Below, piece by piece: positions 7,740 through 15,227 of a stretch of DNA of 58,163 bases. Positions within the stretch are counted from its first letter, which is position 1, and each line of letters opens with the position of its first letter. The translations under genes were made by a program, and so were the position numbers. Below the pieces are notes generated by a model. That model was not told where the DNA came from, searched no databases, and saw only the letters and a list, made by a program, of their open reading frames with translations. The DNA is taken from the NCBI GenBank assembly GCA_028872875.1, contig JAGWOC010000013.1, forward strand, positions 1 through 58,163, written 5' to 3'. The DNA comes from Chloroflexota bacterium. GTDB taxonomy: Bacteria > Chloroflexota > Dehalococcoidia > DSTF01 > JACRBR01.

Positions 7740-8774
7740 TCAGTCCGGCACGCAGTCCTGGGCGGCGAGGTCAGGCCGCAGGGCGTGGAAGATCGGGAAG
7801 CGCAGGTAGCCGTCGCGGGACCACTCGCTGAAGCGCACGTGGCACACCAACTCGGGCCGCGTCCAGTAGATGAGGCGGGGGATGCGCGGCGGGTCGCTGA
7901 AGCTCGACTGCTCGGCGACGAGCGGCTCGAGCTGCGCGACGAGCGCGCGCGCCTCGGCGTCGCCGAGGCCGCCGCTGACGGCGCCGACGAACTCGAAGCG
8001 CCCCTGCTCGTAGGCACCCAGCAGGAGCTGGCTGAACGGCTCGCCCTTGCGCCGCGCGCCGCCGAACGTGTAGCCGCCGATCGCGAAGTCGCCGCTCTGC
8101 AGCGCCCGCACCTGGAGCCAGCTCTTCGAGCGCGCACCCGGCGTGTACGCGCCCGCCTTCTCCTTGGCAACGATCCCTTCGAGCTTGCGCGACGCGACCG
8201 CCTCGAAGAACGCGATGCCCTCGTCGCTGACGAAGTCGACGGCGGCGAACTCGGCGCCGGGGGAGATGATCTCGTGCAGCCGGTTCTTGCGTTGCCAGAG
8301 CGGACGGTCGATGAGCGAGCGCCCGTCGAGCCAGAGCACGTCGAACGCTTGATAGGCGATTTGACCGGGCGGCCGGCGCTTCAGCGCCGCGGGCGGGCCG
8401 CCGGCGTCCGCGCCGGCGAGCAGGCTGTGCAGGCGCGGGCGCAGCAGGTCGAAGGCGGGCTGCCCATCGCCGTCGAGCGCCACGACCTCGCCGTCGAGCA
8501 GCGCCTCGTGCGCGTGCAGGAGCGCCGGGATGCGCGCGAGCTCGCCGAACGCGGGCAGCAGGTCGCGGCCGTTGCGTCCAAGGAGGCGCAGCGCGCCGTC
8601 GGCGATGCGGGCCTGCGCGCGCACGCCGCCCCAGAGGAGCTCGAAGATGTGGTCGGGCGAGTCGAAGGGCTCCGGCGCCGACGATGCCAGCATCGGCGGC
8701 ATGCGCTGCGGCATGCGGCCCGCGATGGAGGCGACGTTCCGATGCTCGATGTCCTCGTGTCCCGTGATGGTCAT
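7740..8774 (-). CDS. ATP-dependent DNA ligase-like protein of end joining, nucleophilic lysine missing
   Basis: A 344-residue protein with the fold order of the LigD ligase domain: nucleotidyltransferase part (about 25-225) then an OB-fold part. Recognisable motifs are LLGRNGRDL, LDGEVVALDGDG (motif III), YQAFDVLWLDG (IIIa) and LEGIVAKE (IV, 198-205). Motif I, normally E-x-K-x-DG with the Lys that carries AMP, reads FELLWGG (44-50), with neither Lys nor Asp. Motif V reads SKSWLQVR in place of the usual W-x-K-x-K. It starts in an ATGA overlap with the Ku gene, so the two are co-translated. I infer an inactive or repurposed ligase that may work as a structural partner of Ku. Another ligase elsewhere in the genome would then seal the ends. 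Confidence 0.82.
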   Translation of the reverse strand: MTITGHEDIEHRNVASIAGRMPQRMPPMLASSAPEPFDSPDHIFELLWGGVRAQARIADGALRLLGRNGRDLLPAFGELARIPALLHAHEALLDGEVVALDGDGQPAFDLLRPRLHSLLAGADAGGPPAALKRRPPGQIAYQAFDVLWLDGRSLIDRPLWQRKNRLHEIISPGAEFAAVDFVSDEGIAFFEAVASRKLEGIVAKEKAGAYTPGARSKSWLQVRALQSGDFAIGGYTFGGARRKGEPFSQLLLGAYEQGRFEFVGAVSGGLGDAEARALVAQLEPLVAEQSSFSDPPRIPRLIYWTRPELVCHVRFSEWSRDGYLRFPIFHALRPDLAAQDCVPD

Positions 8775-9631
8775 CCGGCGCGCCTGCGTCGTGCAGGCCT
8801 GGCTACGGGCTCTTCCGCTTCGGCCTCCCCGCCCGGTCCGACGGCGGACGCGCCGGACGCGCGCTCGCGCTTCGCCGCGTCGATGCTCTGGCGCAGCGCG
8901 TCCATGAGGTCGGTGACCTTGCCGGCCGCGGGCGCGGGCCGCTTGATCTCCTCGCCCTCCGCCTTACGCTCGATGAGCTCGAGCAGCGCGGCGCGGTAGT
9001 TGTCGGTGTACCGCTCCGGATGGAAGTCGCCCGTCAGCATCTCGACCAGCGACTTCGCCATGGCCAGCTCGCGTTCGCCGAGGGCGCCTGCTTCGGGGAC
9101 GTCGAGTTCGTCGGTGCCGCGGATCTCGTCGGCGTAGAACATGGTCTCGAGGGCGATCGTGTGCTCGTACAGGCGGAGCGTGCAGAGCTGTTCCTTCTGA
9201 CGCAGCGTGACCTTGGCGAGTGCGACGAGCTTCGAATCCTTCAACACCTCACGCAGCAGCGCGAAGGGCTTGGCGCCGATCTTCTCCGGCTCGAGGTAGT
9301 AGGTCTTCTGGTAGTAGATGGGGTCGATCTGGGTGTGCGGCACGAACTCCGTGATCTCGATGGCGTGCGTCGTGTCGACGGGCACCTTGTCGAAGTCCTC
9401 GGGTTCCATGACGACGTACTGGTCGGGTGCGATCGCGTATCCCTTGACGATGTCGTTCCACTCGATGACGGCGTCGTCCTCGGGGCAGTAGCGCTGCTGC
9501 CGGATGCGCGCGTGGTCCGTGCGGTGCAGCATGTGGAAGGCGACGTCCTTTTCTTCGGTCGCGGTGTAGAGCTTCACGGGGATGGACACCATCCCGAAGC
9601 TGACCGCGCCCTTCCAGATCGCTCGTGGCAT
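8771..9631 (-). CDS. ku: Ku-type DNA end-binding protein
   Basis: A 286-residue bacterial Ku from the ATG at 9631 (GAGGAG 7 bases upstream). It begins MPRAIWKGAVSFGMVSIPVK, the family's hallmark start. It has the beta-barrel core (for example CPEDDAVIEWNDIVKGYAI), the YYLEPEK strand and an Arg/Lys-rich tail. Bacterial Ku forms a homodimeric ring on DNA ends and recruits the end-joining ligase. That gene follows with a 4-base overlap, as in many bacteria, but here the ligase looks catalytically dead. An in-frame ATG at 9658 is less likely. Confidence 0.95.
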   Translation of the reverse strand: MPRAIWKGAVSFGMVSIPVKLYTATEEKDVAFHMLHRTDHARIRQQRYCPEDDAVIEWNDIVKGYAIAPDQYVVMEPEDFDKVPVDTTHAIEITEFVPHTQIDPIYYQKTYYLEPEKIGAKPFALLREVLKDSKLVALAKVTLRQKEQLCTLRLYEHTIALETMFYADEIRGTDELDVPEAGALGERELAMAKSLVEMLTGDFHPERYTDNYRAALLELIERKAEGEEIKRPAPAAGKVTDLMDALRQSIDAAKRERASGASAVGPGGEAEAEEPVARPARRRRAG

Positions 9632-9778
9632 GCGCAACTCCTCGCCCGCCGCGGCCACCCGGCGGGCCGCATCCCAAAGCTTGCGGGACGAGGCCCGGCG
9701 GTGTCAATACGGCGGGCCGCTGACGCGGCGTCAGGGTGCCGGCCCGCGCGGACCGCGGCGTCGAGGCGCGGGGCGGGC

Positions 9779-9930
9779 ACAGGATGCGTCGCCCTCTGCT
9801 GGCTTCACGCTACGACATAGCGCCGGGCCATCTTCAAGGTTGCCAGTACAACCTTGAAGATGGCCCACCCATGCTCAAGGCGGCCGTGCAGTATCAACCT
9901 GAGCGCACCAGAGGGAGACGCATCCTGCGC
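9779..9930. repeat. Nested inverted repeat (MITE-like)
   Basis: The centre is a perfect palindrome: GGGCCATCTTCAAGGTTG at 9825-9842 pairs with its exact complement at 9849-9866 over a 6-base loop. Outside, CAGGATGCGTCGCCCTCTG near 9780-9798 pairs with CAGAGGGAGACGCATCCTG near 9909-9927 with one mismatch. The sequence between inner and outer arms does not pair. It could be two inverted copies of one short element or a miniature inverted-repeat element; no transposase is present. It lies upstream of both ku (minus) and an LLM gene (plus), so it may affect either. The rest of 9632-10011 shows nothing I can name. Confidence 0.8.
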
Positions 9931-10011
9931 CCGGCCGTTCGCCCGTTCGCCGCGCCCGATCCACAATGCGGGACAGCGTACGCCGCAGCGCATCGGGAGG
10001 CGAGAGGCGAG

Positions 10012-10833
10012 ATGCAGATCGGGGTCAAGATCGGCCCGGCGCTCGGGCCGGAGGTCGGCCGCGCGGCGGTCGAGGCGGAGCGGCTCGGCTTCGATTCCGT
10101 CTGGCTGAGCGAGCGCGTCGTCACCCCGCTCGACCGGCCGCACCCGTACGAGCCGATGGTCGACCCGTGGGTTGCGCTCGCGTACGTCGCCGCGGTGACC
10201 AGGCGCGTGCGGCTCGGCACGAGCGTCAGCCAGATCGCGCTGCGGCCGCCGGTGCTGATGGCGCGCGAGCTGGTGACGCTCGACCGGCTGTCGGAGGGGC
10301 GCCTGATCGTCGGGGCCGGCGCGGGCTGGGTGGTCGAGGAGTTCGTCGCCACGGGCGTGCGGTTCGAGGACCGCGGCGGCCGCCTGAACGAGGTCATCCG
10401 CGTGCTGAAGCATCTCTTCGCGCACCCCGGCGAGCCGTGGCACGGCATGCACTTCGACATCCCGGCGGCGGGCATCGTGACGCCGCTGACGCCGGGCGGG
10501 CCGCCGATCTGGGTTGGCGGCATCACGGAGGCGGGGCTGCGCCGTGCCGCGCGTTACGGCGACGGCTTCATCGCGCTCGCGCGGTCGCCGGAGGAGCTCG
10601 CGAAGGTGCGGGCGCGCGCGCTCGAGCTGCGCGGCCGGTACGGGCGCGGTGGCGCGTTCCCGGTCTGGACGCAGGCATCGCCGCCCGGGGACGTGGCCGC
10701 GGCGAAGGAGATGGCGCGGCGCTGGCGGGACGCGGGGGCAGATGGGCTGATCCTCACGTACGAGGGGACGGTGCCGGACGCATTCCTCGCGCAGGCGGAC
10801 GCCGCGCGCGCGCTGATCGAGAGCGCCGCATGA
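10012..10833 (+). CDS. LLM-class (luciferase-like) F420- or flavin-dependent oxidoreductase
   Basis: A 273-residue single-domain TIM-barrel protein. Typical parts are the N-terminal strand MQIGVKIGPALGPE, LGFDSVWLSERV, the region TRRVRLGTSVSQIALRPPV, and RLIVGAGAGW. Family members bind F420 or FMN and oxidise, reduce or monooxygenate small organic compounds; the substrate cannot be read from the sequence. Its stop overlaps the start of the pantothenate kinase gene (ATGA), and a second LLM gene follows, so the three are one operon. The start at 10012 follows a GGCGAGAGGCGAG ribosome-binding region. Confidence 0.88.
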   Translation: MQIGVKIGPALGPEVGRAAVEAERLGFDSVWLSERVVTPLDRPHPYEPMVDPWVALAYVAAVTRRVRLGTSVSQIALRPPVLMARELVTLDRLSEGRLIVGAGAGWVVEEFVATGVRFEDRGGRLNEVIRVLKHLFAHPGEPWHGMHFDIPAAGIVTPLTPGGPPIWVGGITEAGLRRAARYGDGFIALARSPEELAKVRARALELRGRYGRGGAFPVWTQASPPGDVAAAKEMARRWRDAGADGLILTYEGTVPDAFLAQADAARALIESAA

Positions 10834-11717
10834 GCGAGGGTCAGGTGCGGGCCGTCGAAGACGCCGTGGTACGGGCAACGGGTGTGCTGCCGGACGGCGC
10901 CATCGGCATCGACGCCGGGTTGACGCTGACGAAGATCGCGCGCGGGCGGGGAGACCGCATCGAGCTGTCGGTGCACGCGACGAGCGCGCTCGGGGAGCGG
11001 GCGCCGGCGGGCGGGACGGTGGCCGGCGCCACGGGCGCGCGCATCGCACACGCCGGCGTCGAGGCGGCGGTGCAGTCGGAGGAGATCGATGCGGCCGTGC
11101 GCGGCGCCGTGGCGCTGCTCCGTGCGGCGGGCCGGGAGGCGCCGCCGGAGTTTGTGCTGGCGCTGGCCGGCACGGGCACGGCGTTCGCGGCGGTCCGGCT
11201 CAACGCCGGTGCTCGTGGGGGCATCGGCAGGGTTTCGCATCTGGGCGGGACGGCGCTGGGCGGGGGCTCGTTCGAGGGCATCGCGCGGCGCCTCGAGCCG
11301 GGGCTGGACTACGCGGCGATGGTGACGCTGGCGGAGCGCGGCGACCGCTGCCGCGCCGACCTGATGATCGCCGACGCCTATCCGGACGGCGTGGGGCGGG
11401 TCGGCCCGGACCTGACGGCGGCGCACCTGGCGAAGCAGGGTGACGCGGGCATCGGCGACGTGCTGGCGGCGCTGCTGAACCTGCATGGCGAGAACATCGC
11501 GCAGATCGCCGCCTCGCGCGCGCTCGTCGCGCGCATGCCGTACGTCCTGCTGGCGGGCGGCTTCGTGCACCAGAACCCGACGCTGGTCGCGGCCCTGACA
11601 TCGATGGCCGCGATGTTCGGCGTGCGGGCGGAGGCGGCGCCGTGGCCAGGGTTCGCGGGCGCGGTCGGGGCCGCGCTGGCCGCCGTCGAAGCGAGCGATA
11701 CGCGCATGGAGGTGTGA
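10830..11717 (+). CDS. coaW: Type II pantothenate kinase
   Basis: A 295-residue protein of the acetate/sugar kinase-like fold. The phosphate-binding start IGIDAGLTLTKIA and the signature LGGTALGGGSFEGIARRL (near 140-160) match type II (eukaryotic/staphylococcal-type) pantothenate kinases; ENIAQIAASRALVARM and LLAGGFVHQNP fit the C-terminal part. It phosphorylates pantothenate with ATP, the first step to CoA. PanD, PanB and PanC, which make pantothenate, are encoded at 35-37 kb. Its place between two LLM oxidoreductase genes, with a 4-base overlap to the first, is odd and may reflect CoA demand of the pathway or simple read-through. The symbol follows the Staphylococcus gene. Confidence 0.87.
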   Translation: MSEGQVRAVEDAVVRATGVLPDGAIGIDAGLTLTKIARGRGDRIELSVHATSALGERAPAGGTVAGATGARIAHAGVEAAVQSEEIDAAVRGAVALLRAAGREAPPEFVLALAGTGTAFAAVRLNAGARGGIGRVSHLGGTALGGGSFEGIARRLEPGLDYAAMVTLAERGDRCRADLMIADAYPDGVGRVGPDLTAAHLAKQGDAGIGDVLAALLNLHGENIAQIAASRALVARMPYVLLAGGFVHQNPTLVAALTSMAAMFGVRAEAAPWPGFAGAVGAALAAVEASDTRMEV

Positions 11718-11720
11718 ACC

Positions 11721-12584
11721 ATGAGACTCGGCGTCGTCTTCCCGCAGACCGAGATCGGCAGCGACCCCGCCGCGATCCGCGACTACGCGCAGGCGGCGGA
11801 GCAGCTCGGCTACCGCCACATCCTCGTCTTCGACCACGTGCTCGGGGCGCATGCCGACCGGTTCGAGGGCCGCTTCCGGCCGCCGTACAGCTACCAGACG
11901 CCGTTCCACGAGCCGTTCGTGCTCTTCGGCTACCTGGCGGCGCTGACATCGCTCGAACTCGTCACGGGCATCGTCATCCTGCCGCAGCGCCAGACCGCGC
12001 TGGTCGCCAAGCAGGCGGCGGAAGTGGACGTGCTGACGGGCGGGCGCATGCGGCTCGGCGTGGGCATCGGCTGGAACCACGTCGAGTACGAGGCGCTGGG
12101 CCAGGAGTTCCGGACGCGCGGCCGGCGCATCGAGGAGCAGGTCGCGCTGCTGCGGCGGCTCTGGACGGAAGAGCTGGTGGACTTCGCGGGGAAGTACCAC
12201 GTGGTGAAGCAGGCTGGCATCAACCCGCTGCCGGTTCAGCGTCCGATCCCGGTGTGGATGGGCGGCGGGGTCGACGCGGTGCTGCGGCGCGTCGCGCGCA
12301 TCGCCGATGGCTGGTTCCCGCAGTTCCGTCCGGGCCCCGACGCGGAGGCGACGCTCGACCGTCTGCGGGGCTACATCCGCGATGCGGGCCGCAAGCCGGA
12401 AGACGTCGGCGTGGAGGGGCGCATCAGCCTGTCCAACACGCCGGAGCCGGAGTGGGGCGCCGCGCTCGATGGCTGGCGCGGCCTGGGCGCGACGCACGTG
12501 GCGGTGAACACGATGAACGCCGGGCTCGCCTCGCCGCAGGCGCACATCGACGCCATCCGCCGCTTCAAGGAGGCCGCGGGCTGA
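11721..12584 (+). CDS. LLM-class F420-dependent oxidoreductase (TIGR03619-like)
   Basis: A 287-residue TIM-barrel protein starting MRLGVVFPQTEIGSDPAAIR, then GYRHILVFDHVLGAHADR and a long loop FRPPYSYQTPFHEPFVLFGY typical of the TIGR03619 subgroup. RMRLGVGIGWNHVEYEALG and PVWMGGGVDAVLRRVARIADGW-like segments (split here) are standard. The cofactor is probably F420. The gene starts 3 bases after the pantothenate kinase stop, as the third gene of the operon. Substrate unknown. Confidence 0.9.
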   Translation: MRLGVVFPQTEIGSDPAAIRDYAQAAEQLGYRHILVFDHVLGAHADRFEGRFRPPYSYQTPFHEPFVLFGYLAALTSLELVTGIVILPQRQTALVAKQAAEVDVLTGGRMRLGVGIGWNHVEYEALGQEFRTRGRRIEEQVALLRRLWTEELVDFAGKYHVVKQAGINPLPVQRPIPVWMGGGVDAVLRRVARIADGWFPQFRPGPDAEATLDRLRGYIRDAGRKPEDVGVEGRISLSNTPEPEWGAALDGWRGLGATHVAVNTMNAGLASPQAHIDAIRRFKEAAG

Positions 12585-12608
12585 GGATGGGCGTGACTCC
12601 GGCGGCGG

Positions 12609-12869
12609 CTATGCGCGCACGGGGACGTCCTCGAGTTCGAAGCGGAAGTCCTCGATGACCGGGTTCGCGAGCAGCTTGCGGCACATCTCGGTGACCTGCG
12701 CCTCGGCCGCGCCGCGGTCCGGCGCGTCGATGCGGATCTCCATATACTTGCCGGCGCGCACGGACTCGACGCCCGTGAATCCGAGCGCGTGCAGTGCGCC
12801 GCGAATCGTGAGGCCCTGCGGGTCGTTGACGGTCGGCTTCAGCGTGATGTAGACGCGGGCGAGGAACAT
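12609..12869 (-). CDS. purS: PurS subunit of phosphoribosylformylglycinamidine synthase
   Basis: An 86-residue protein, MFLARVYITLKPTVNDPQG at the start and MEIRIDAPDRGAAEAQVTEM later, which is the PurS pattern (two beta-alpha-beta units). PurS bridges PurQ and PurL in the fourth step of purine synthesis. It is normally about 80-85 residues and next to purQ/purL; neither is in this window. I took the ATG at 12869 because it gives the canonical PurS start; an in-frame ATG at 12938 would add 23 residues without homology. Confidence 0.88.
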   Translation of the reverse strand: MFLARVYITLKPTVNDPQGLTIRGALHALGFTGVESVRAGKYMEIRIDAPDRGAAEAQVTEMCRKLLANPVIEDFRFELEDVPVRA

Positions 12870-13010
12870 CGCCGCAGCATCGCCAAGATCCCTGTGTGGG
12901 GCAAGTGGCGCGTCGTGGGTGGGTGTGTCCCTGGTCATGCCGCTCCATCGATCAGCGACGGGTGAGCCGGGCGAACGGCGAAGCGGGGCGGTGTGGCCGT
13001 GTAGGCGGCT

Positions 13011-13110
13011 CGCTGGGAGGCCTCGCGCGCGGCGGAAGTCCGTCGGGCGAGGCGGGTGCCGCGCCGGTCCGGCTTCGCCGGACGCACAGCCGAGGCGGCT
13101 ATGCTCCACG
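13011..13110. repeat. Dispersed repeat D, copy 2
   Basis: About 100 bases (from GGGAGGCCTCGCGCGC to the GCTATGCTCCACG end) align with 47302-47405 and, over the last 35 bases, with the reverse complement of 1485-1520. The core CGCCGGACGCACAGCCGAGG is shared by the two full copies, and GTCCGGCTTCGCCGGAC forms a hairpin. The surrounding 12870-13151 region contains no other feature. Confidence 0.75.
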
Positions 13111-13151
13111 CTTCGCGTCGCGTTCACTCACACAGGTCCGGAAGCAGCAGG

Positions 13152-13835
13152 CTAGCCCGGCGTCCAGAAGTTGATGTTGCGCGGCTGGGCCTCGTTGCGG
13201 CCGGCGGCGTGTCCGGCGGGCCCGCCGGGGATGATCGAGCGGTCGACGGCGGCGCGGGTGGGGTCGGGGAAGTCGTCGAATACGACCTCACCGGTCGCGG
13301 TGTCGAGCACGGCGTAGGAGAGATGGAACGCGTTCCGCGCGTCGCGCGCCTCGCCGGCCGAGCCGGGGTTGACCACCAGCACGCGGCCGACGCGCTCCGC
13401 CATCTGGTAGTGCGTGTGCCCGAGGACCACGTAGTCGGCGTCGATCCGCGCCAGCCGGCTGATGGCGGGACTGTTGGGGTAGATGTACTCGTTGTGCGGC
13501 TCGAAGGGGCTGCCGTGCACCATCAGGAGCCGCTTGCCGTCGATGCGCGTCTCGATCCGGGAGGGCTGCGCGGCCATGTACGCGAGGTCGTCGGCGCGCA
13601 CCCACGGTGCGGCCCGCGCGCGCTCGCCCCACTTGCCGAGCAGCACCTCCTCGTGGTTGCCGGTGATGTAGCGCGCGCCGCGTTCGCGCAGGATCCGCAT
13701 GACCTCGTTAGAGAAGCGGAACTGGTAGACGGCGTCGCCGGCGCAGAGCAGCTCGTCGACGGGGCCCATGCGTTCGAGCGCGATGGCCAGCGCCTGGTGG
13801 TTGCAGTGGACGTCGGAGACGATGCCGATGCGCAT
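13152..13835 (-). CDS. Metallophosphoesterase of the YfcE/MJ0936 type
   Basis: 227 residues from the ATG at 13835. The calcineurin-like motifs are in order: GIVSDVHCNHQAL (D-x-H), CAGDAVY (GD), ITGNHEE (GNHE), VHGSP and GHTHYQM (GHTH). Such proteins hydrolyse phosphodiesters in a two-metal site; natural substrates vary. The last 40 residues are Ala/Gly/Pro-rich and unlike the family. It lies downstream of ybeY on the same strand, separated by a hairpin, so it may be partly insulated. Confidence 0.88.
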   Translation of the reverse strand: MRIGIVSDVHCNHQALAIALERMGPVDELLCAGDAVYQFRFSNEVMRILRERGARYITGNHEEVLLGKWGERARAAPWVRADDLAYMAAQPSRIETRIDGKRLLMVHGSPFEPHNEYIYPNSPAISRLARIDADYVVLGHTHYQMAERVGRVLVVNPGSAGEARDARNAFHLSYAVLDTATGEVVFDDFPDPTRAAVDRSIIPGGPAGHAAGRNEAQPRNINFWTPG

Positions 13836-13875
13836 GGCACAGTATCGCCCGCCGGGCACGGAGACCGCGAGGGGC

Positions 13876-13917
13876 GGGACGGGCGGCCGCCGCGTGGCGG
13901 ACCGGCGGCCGCGTCCC
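13876..13917. terminator. Strong hairpin between ybeY and the phosphoesterase gene
   Basis: GGGAC-(GG)-GCGGCCGCC at 13876-13891 pairs with GGCGGCCGC-GTCCC at 13904-13917: 14 base pairs with one two-base bulge. It starts 4 bases after the ybeY stop in the direction of transcription. No T-run follows, so it may slow decay or processing more than stop polymerase. Confidence 0.45.
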
Positions 13918-13921
13918 GCGG

Positions 13922-14380
13922 TCAGTGGTGATGGACGGCGCCGAGGATGGCGTCTTCGCGCGCGCGCATGGCCCGTTCGTCGTCGGGGTGCTCGTGGTCG
14001 TAGCCGAGCAGGTGCAGGATGCCGTGGACGAGCAGATGCGCCACCTCGTCGTGCAGCGCCTGCGCGTATTCGGCGGCCTGACGCCGCGCGGTCTCCAGCG
14101 AGATGACGACGTCGCCGAGATGCGGCACCGCGCCGTCGGGCCGCGCGAAGGCATCGCCCTCGCGCTGGGCGAACGAGAGGACGTCGGTCGCCGCGTTGGC
14201 GCCGCGGTAGGTGCGGTTGAGCTCGCGCACGACGGCGTCGTCGGCGAGGAGGATGCTGAGCTCCGCCGGGCGTTCGACGTGCTCGGCTTCGAGCGCGTGC
14301 GCCGCCAGGCGTTCGAGCGCGATCTCGTCGATGCCGCTCGCGTCGGCCTCCGCCTGAAGCTCGATGATGTAGGTGGTCAC
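13922..14380 (-). CDS. ybeY: Endoribonuclease YbeY (16S rRNA maturation)
   Basis: A 152-residue protein with the signature HGILHLLGYDHEHPDD, whose three His bind the catalytic zinc. Upstream elements also fit: LSILLADDAVVRELNRTYRG and TDVLSFAQREGD. YbeY acts in 16S rRNA 3' end maturation and ribosome quality control. Its common partner phoH is not next to it here. Length is normal for the family. Confidence 0.95.
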   Translation of the reverse strand: MTTYIIELQAEADASGIDEIALERLAAHALEAEHVERPAELSILLADDAVVRELNRTYRGANAATDVLSFAQREGDAFARPDGAVPHLGDVVISLETARRQAAEYAQALHDEVAHLLVHGILHLLGYDHEHPDDERAMRAREDAILGAVHHH

Positions 14381-14579
14381 GTGCGGCCGCGCTCCCGCCG
14401 CGGCGTGGCGCTGGTGCGGCTCCCCGCACCTCGTCGGCCGCCGCCTGGCCGATGAGCGGTCTCACGATAGCAGGCGGGCGGGCGTCACGGGCGCTACACA
14501 GGCGGGCGCGGCGCGGATCGACAGGCCCGAGGGCGTGGATGTGCGGCGCGAGGCGGCGAGCGGCGATGGCCTGCGGCGT

Positions 14580-14801
14580 CTATCGTGGTGTGAGCTGGAC
14601 GATGCCCGCGTTCGCCTCGCGCAGCGCCGCGAAGTAGAGGTCGCGGTGCCCGAGCAGCCACTCTTCGGCCGTCCGGAACCCGAAGTGGTGGGCGAATGCG
14701 GTCACCGTCTCTGGGTCGTAGGTCTCGGGCGGCAACTGTTCCTCGACGTAGCGGATGGCCTCGACGACTTCGGCCGGAATCTGGATGCGCTCGTTCAGCA
14801 T
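14580..14801 (-). CDS. Small conserved-looking protein of unknown function
   Basis: A 73-residue, acidic, helical protein starting MLNERIQIPAEVVEAIRYVE and ending REANAGIVQLTPR. The AGGAGGGGTGACC ribosome-binding site is excellent, and codon use matches true genes, so I trust it. I do not recognise the family. It stands alone between ybeY and a divergent DUF5678 gene. The 14381-14579 gap upstream of ybeY holds nothing I can name. Confidence 0.7.
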   Translation of the reverse strand: MLNERIQIPAEVVEAIRYVEEQLPPETYDPETVTAFAHHFGFRTAEEWLLGHRDLYFAALREANAGIVQLTPR

Positions 14802-14919
14802 GGTCACCCCTCCTGTCCGAGCCACCGTTGGGATGAGGCGATCGTAGCACCGCTGTCAAGCCCCTCACGTCAAGGGCGGCGGTCCGCCGCGGGCGGGGTG
14901 CGGCGGGCTGTGGGCGGCC

Positions 14920-14946
14920 GATACGATCAGTGGTGCTGATCATATC
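14920..14946. promoter_or_regulatory. Inverted repeat between divergent genes
   Basis: GATACGATCAG-TGGTG-CTGATCATATC is an 11-base inverted repeat with one mismatch and a 5-base loop. It lies 32 bases before the DUF5678 gene and about 120 before the divergent small gene, in a locally AT-richer patch. An operator for the DUF5678/retropepsin pair is the simplest reading. Confidence 0.5.
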
Positions 14947-14978
14947 TCCCAGCCGATAATGGGGGAGGAGGACGGTGC

Positions 14979-15227
14979 ATGGTCCTGGAGGAGGAACGCA
15001 CGTACTTCGAGACGCACAAGAGCGAGCTCCTTGCGCGCTATCGGAACCAATACGTGCTGATCAAAGGCTCGAATCTGATCGGGGCATATCCGAGCGCGGA
15101 GGCGGCGTACGTCGCCGGGCTGGAGAAGCTTGGTGTGCAGCCGTTCCTCGTGCGTCAGGTGCTCGATCATGAGCCGGTCGGCGTCGTGCCGATGCTGTCG
15201 GTTACGCCATCGAATGCCCGTCTATAA
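14979..15227 (+). CDS. DUF5678-type small protein
   Basis: 82 residues, starting MVLEEERTYFETHKSELLAR and continuing YRNQYVLIKGSNLIGAYPS. The pattern 'E..(Y/F)F......L..RY..(Q/K)YV.IKG..(L/V)IG' with a Ser/Ala-rich helix after it fits the DUF5678 group found in cyanobacteria and Chloroflexota. GGAGGAGGACGG precedes the ATG. The next gene, a retropepsin-like protease, overlaps its end by 14 bases, so the two are co-translated. Function unknown. Confidence 0.75.
   Translation: MVLEEERTYFETHKSELLARYRNQYVLIKGSNLIGAYPSAEAAYVAGLEKLGVQPFLVRQVLDHEPVGVVPMLSVTPSNARL

Noticed and set aside
9779-9930. Insertion sequence with transposase
   Set aside because: The inverted arms fit a mobile element, but there is no room for a transposase and none is encoded nearby; kept only as a MITE-like repeat.
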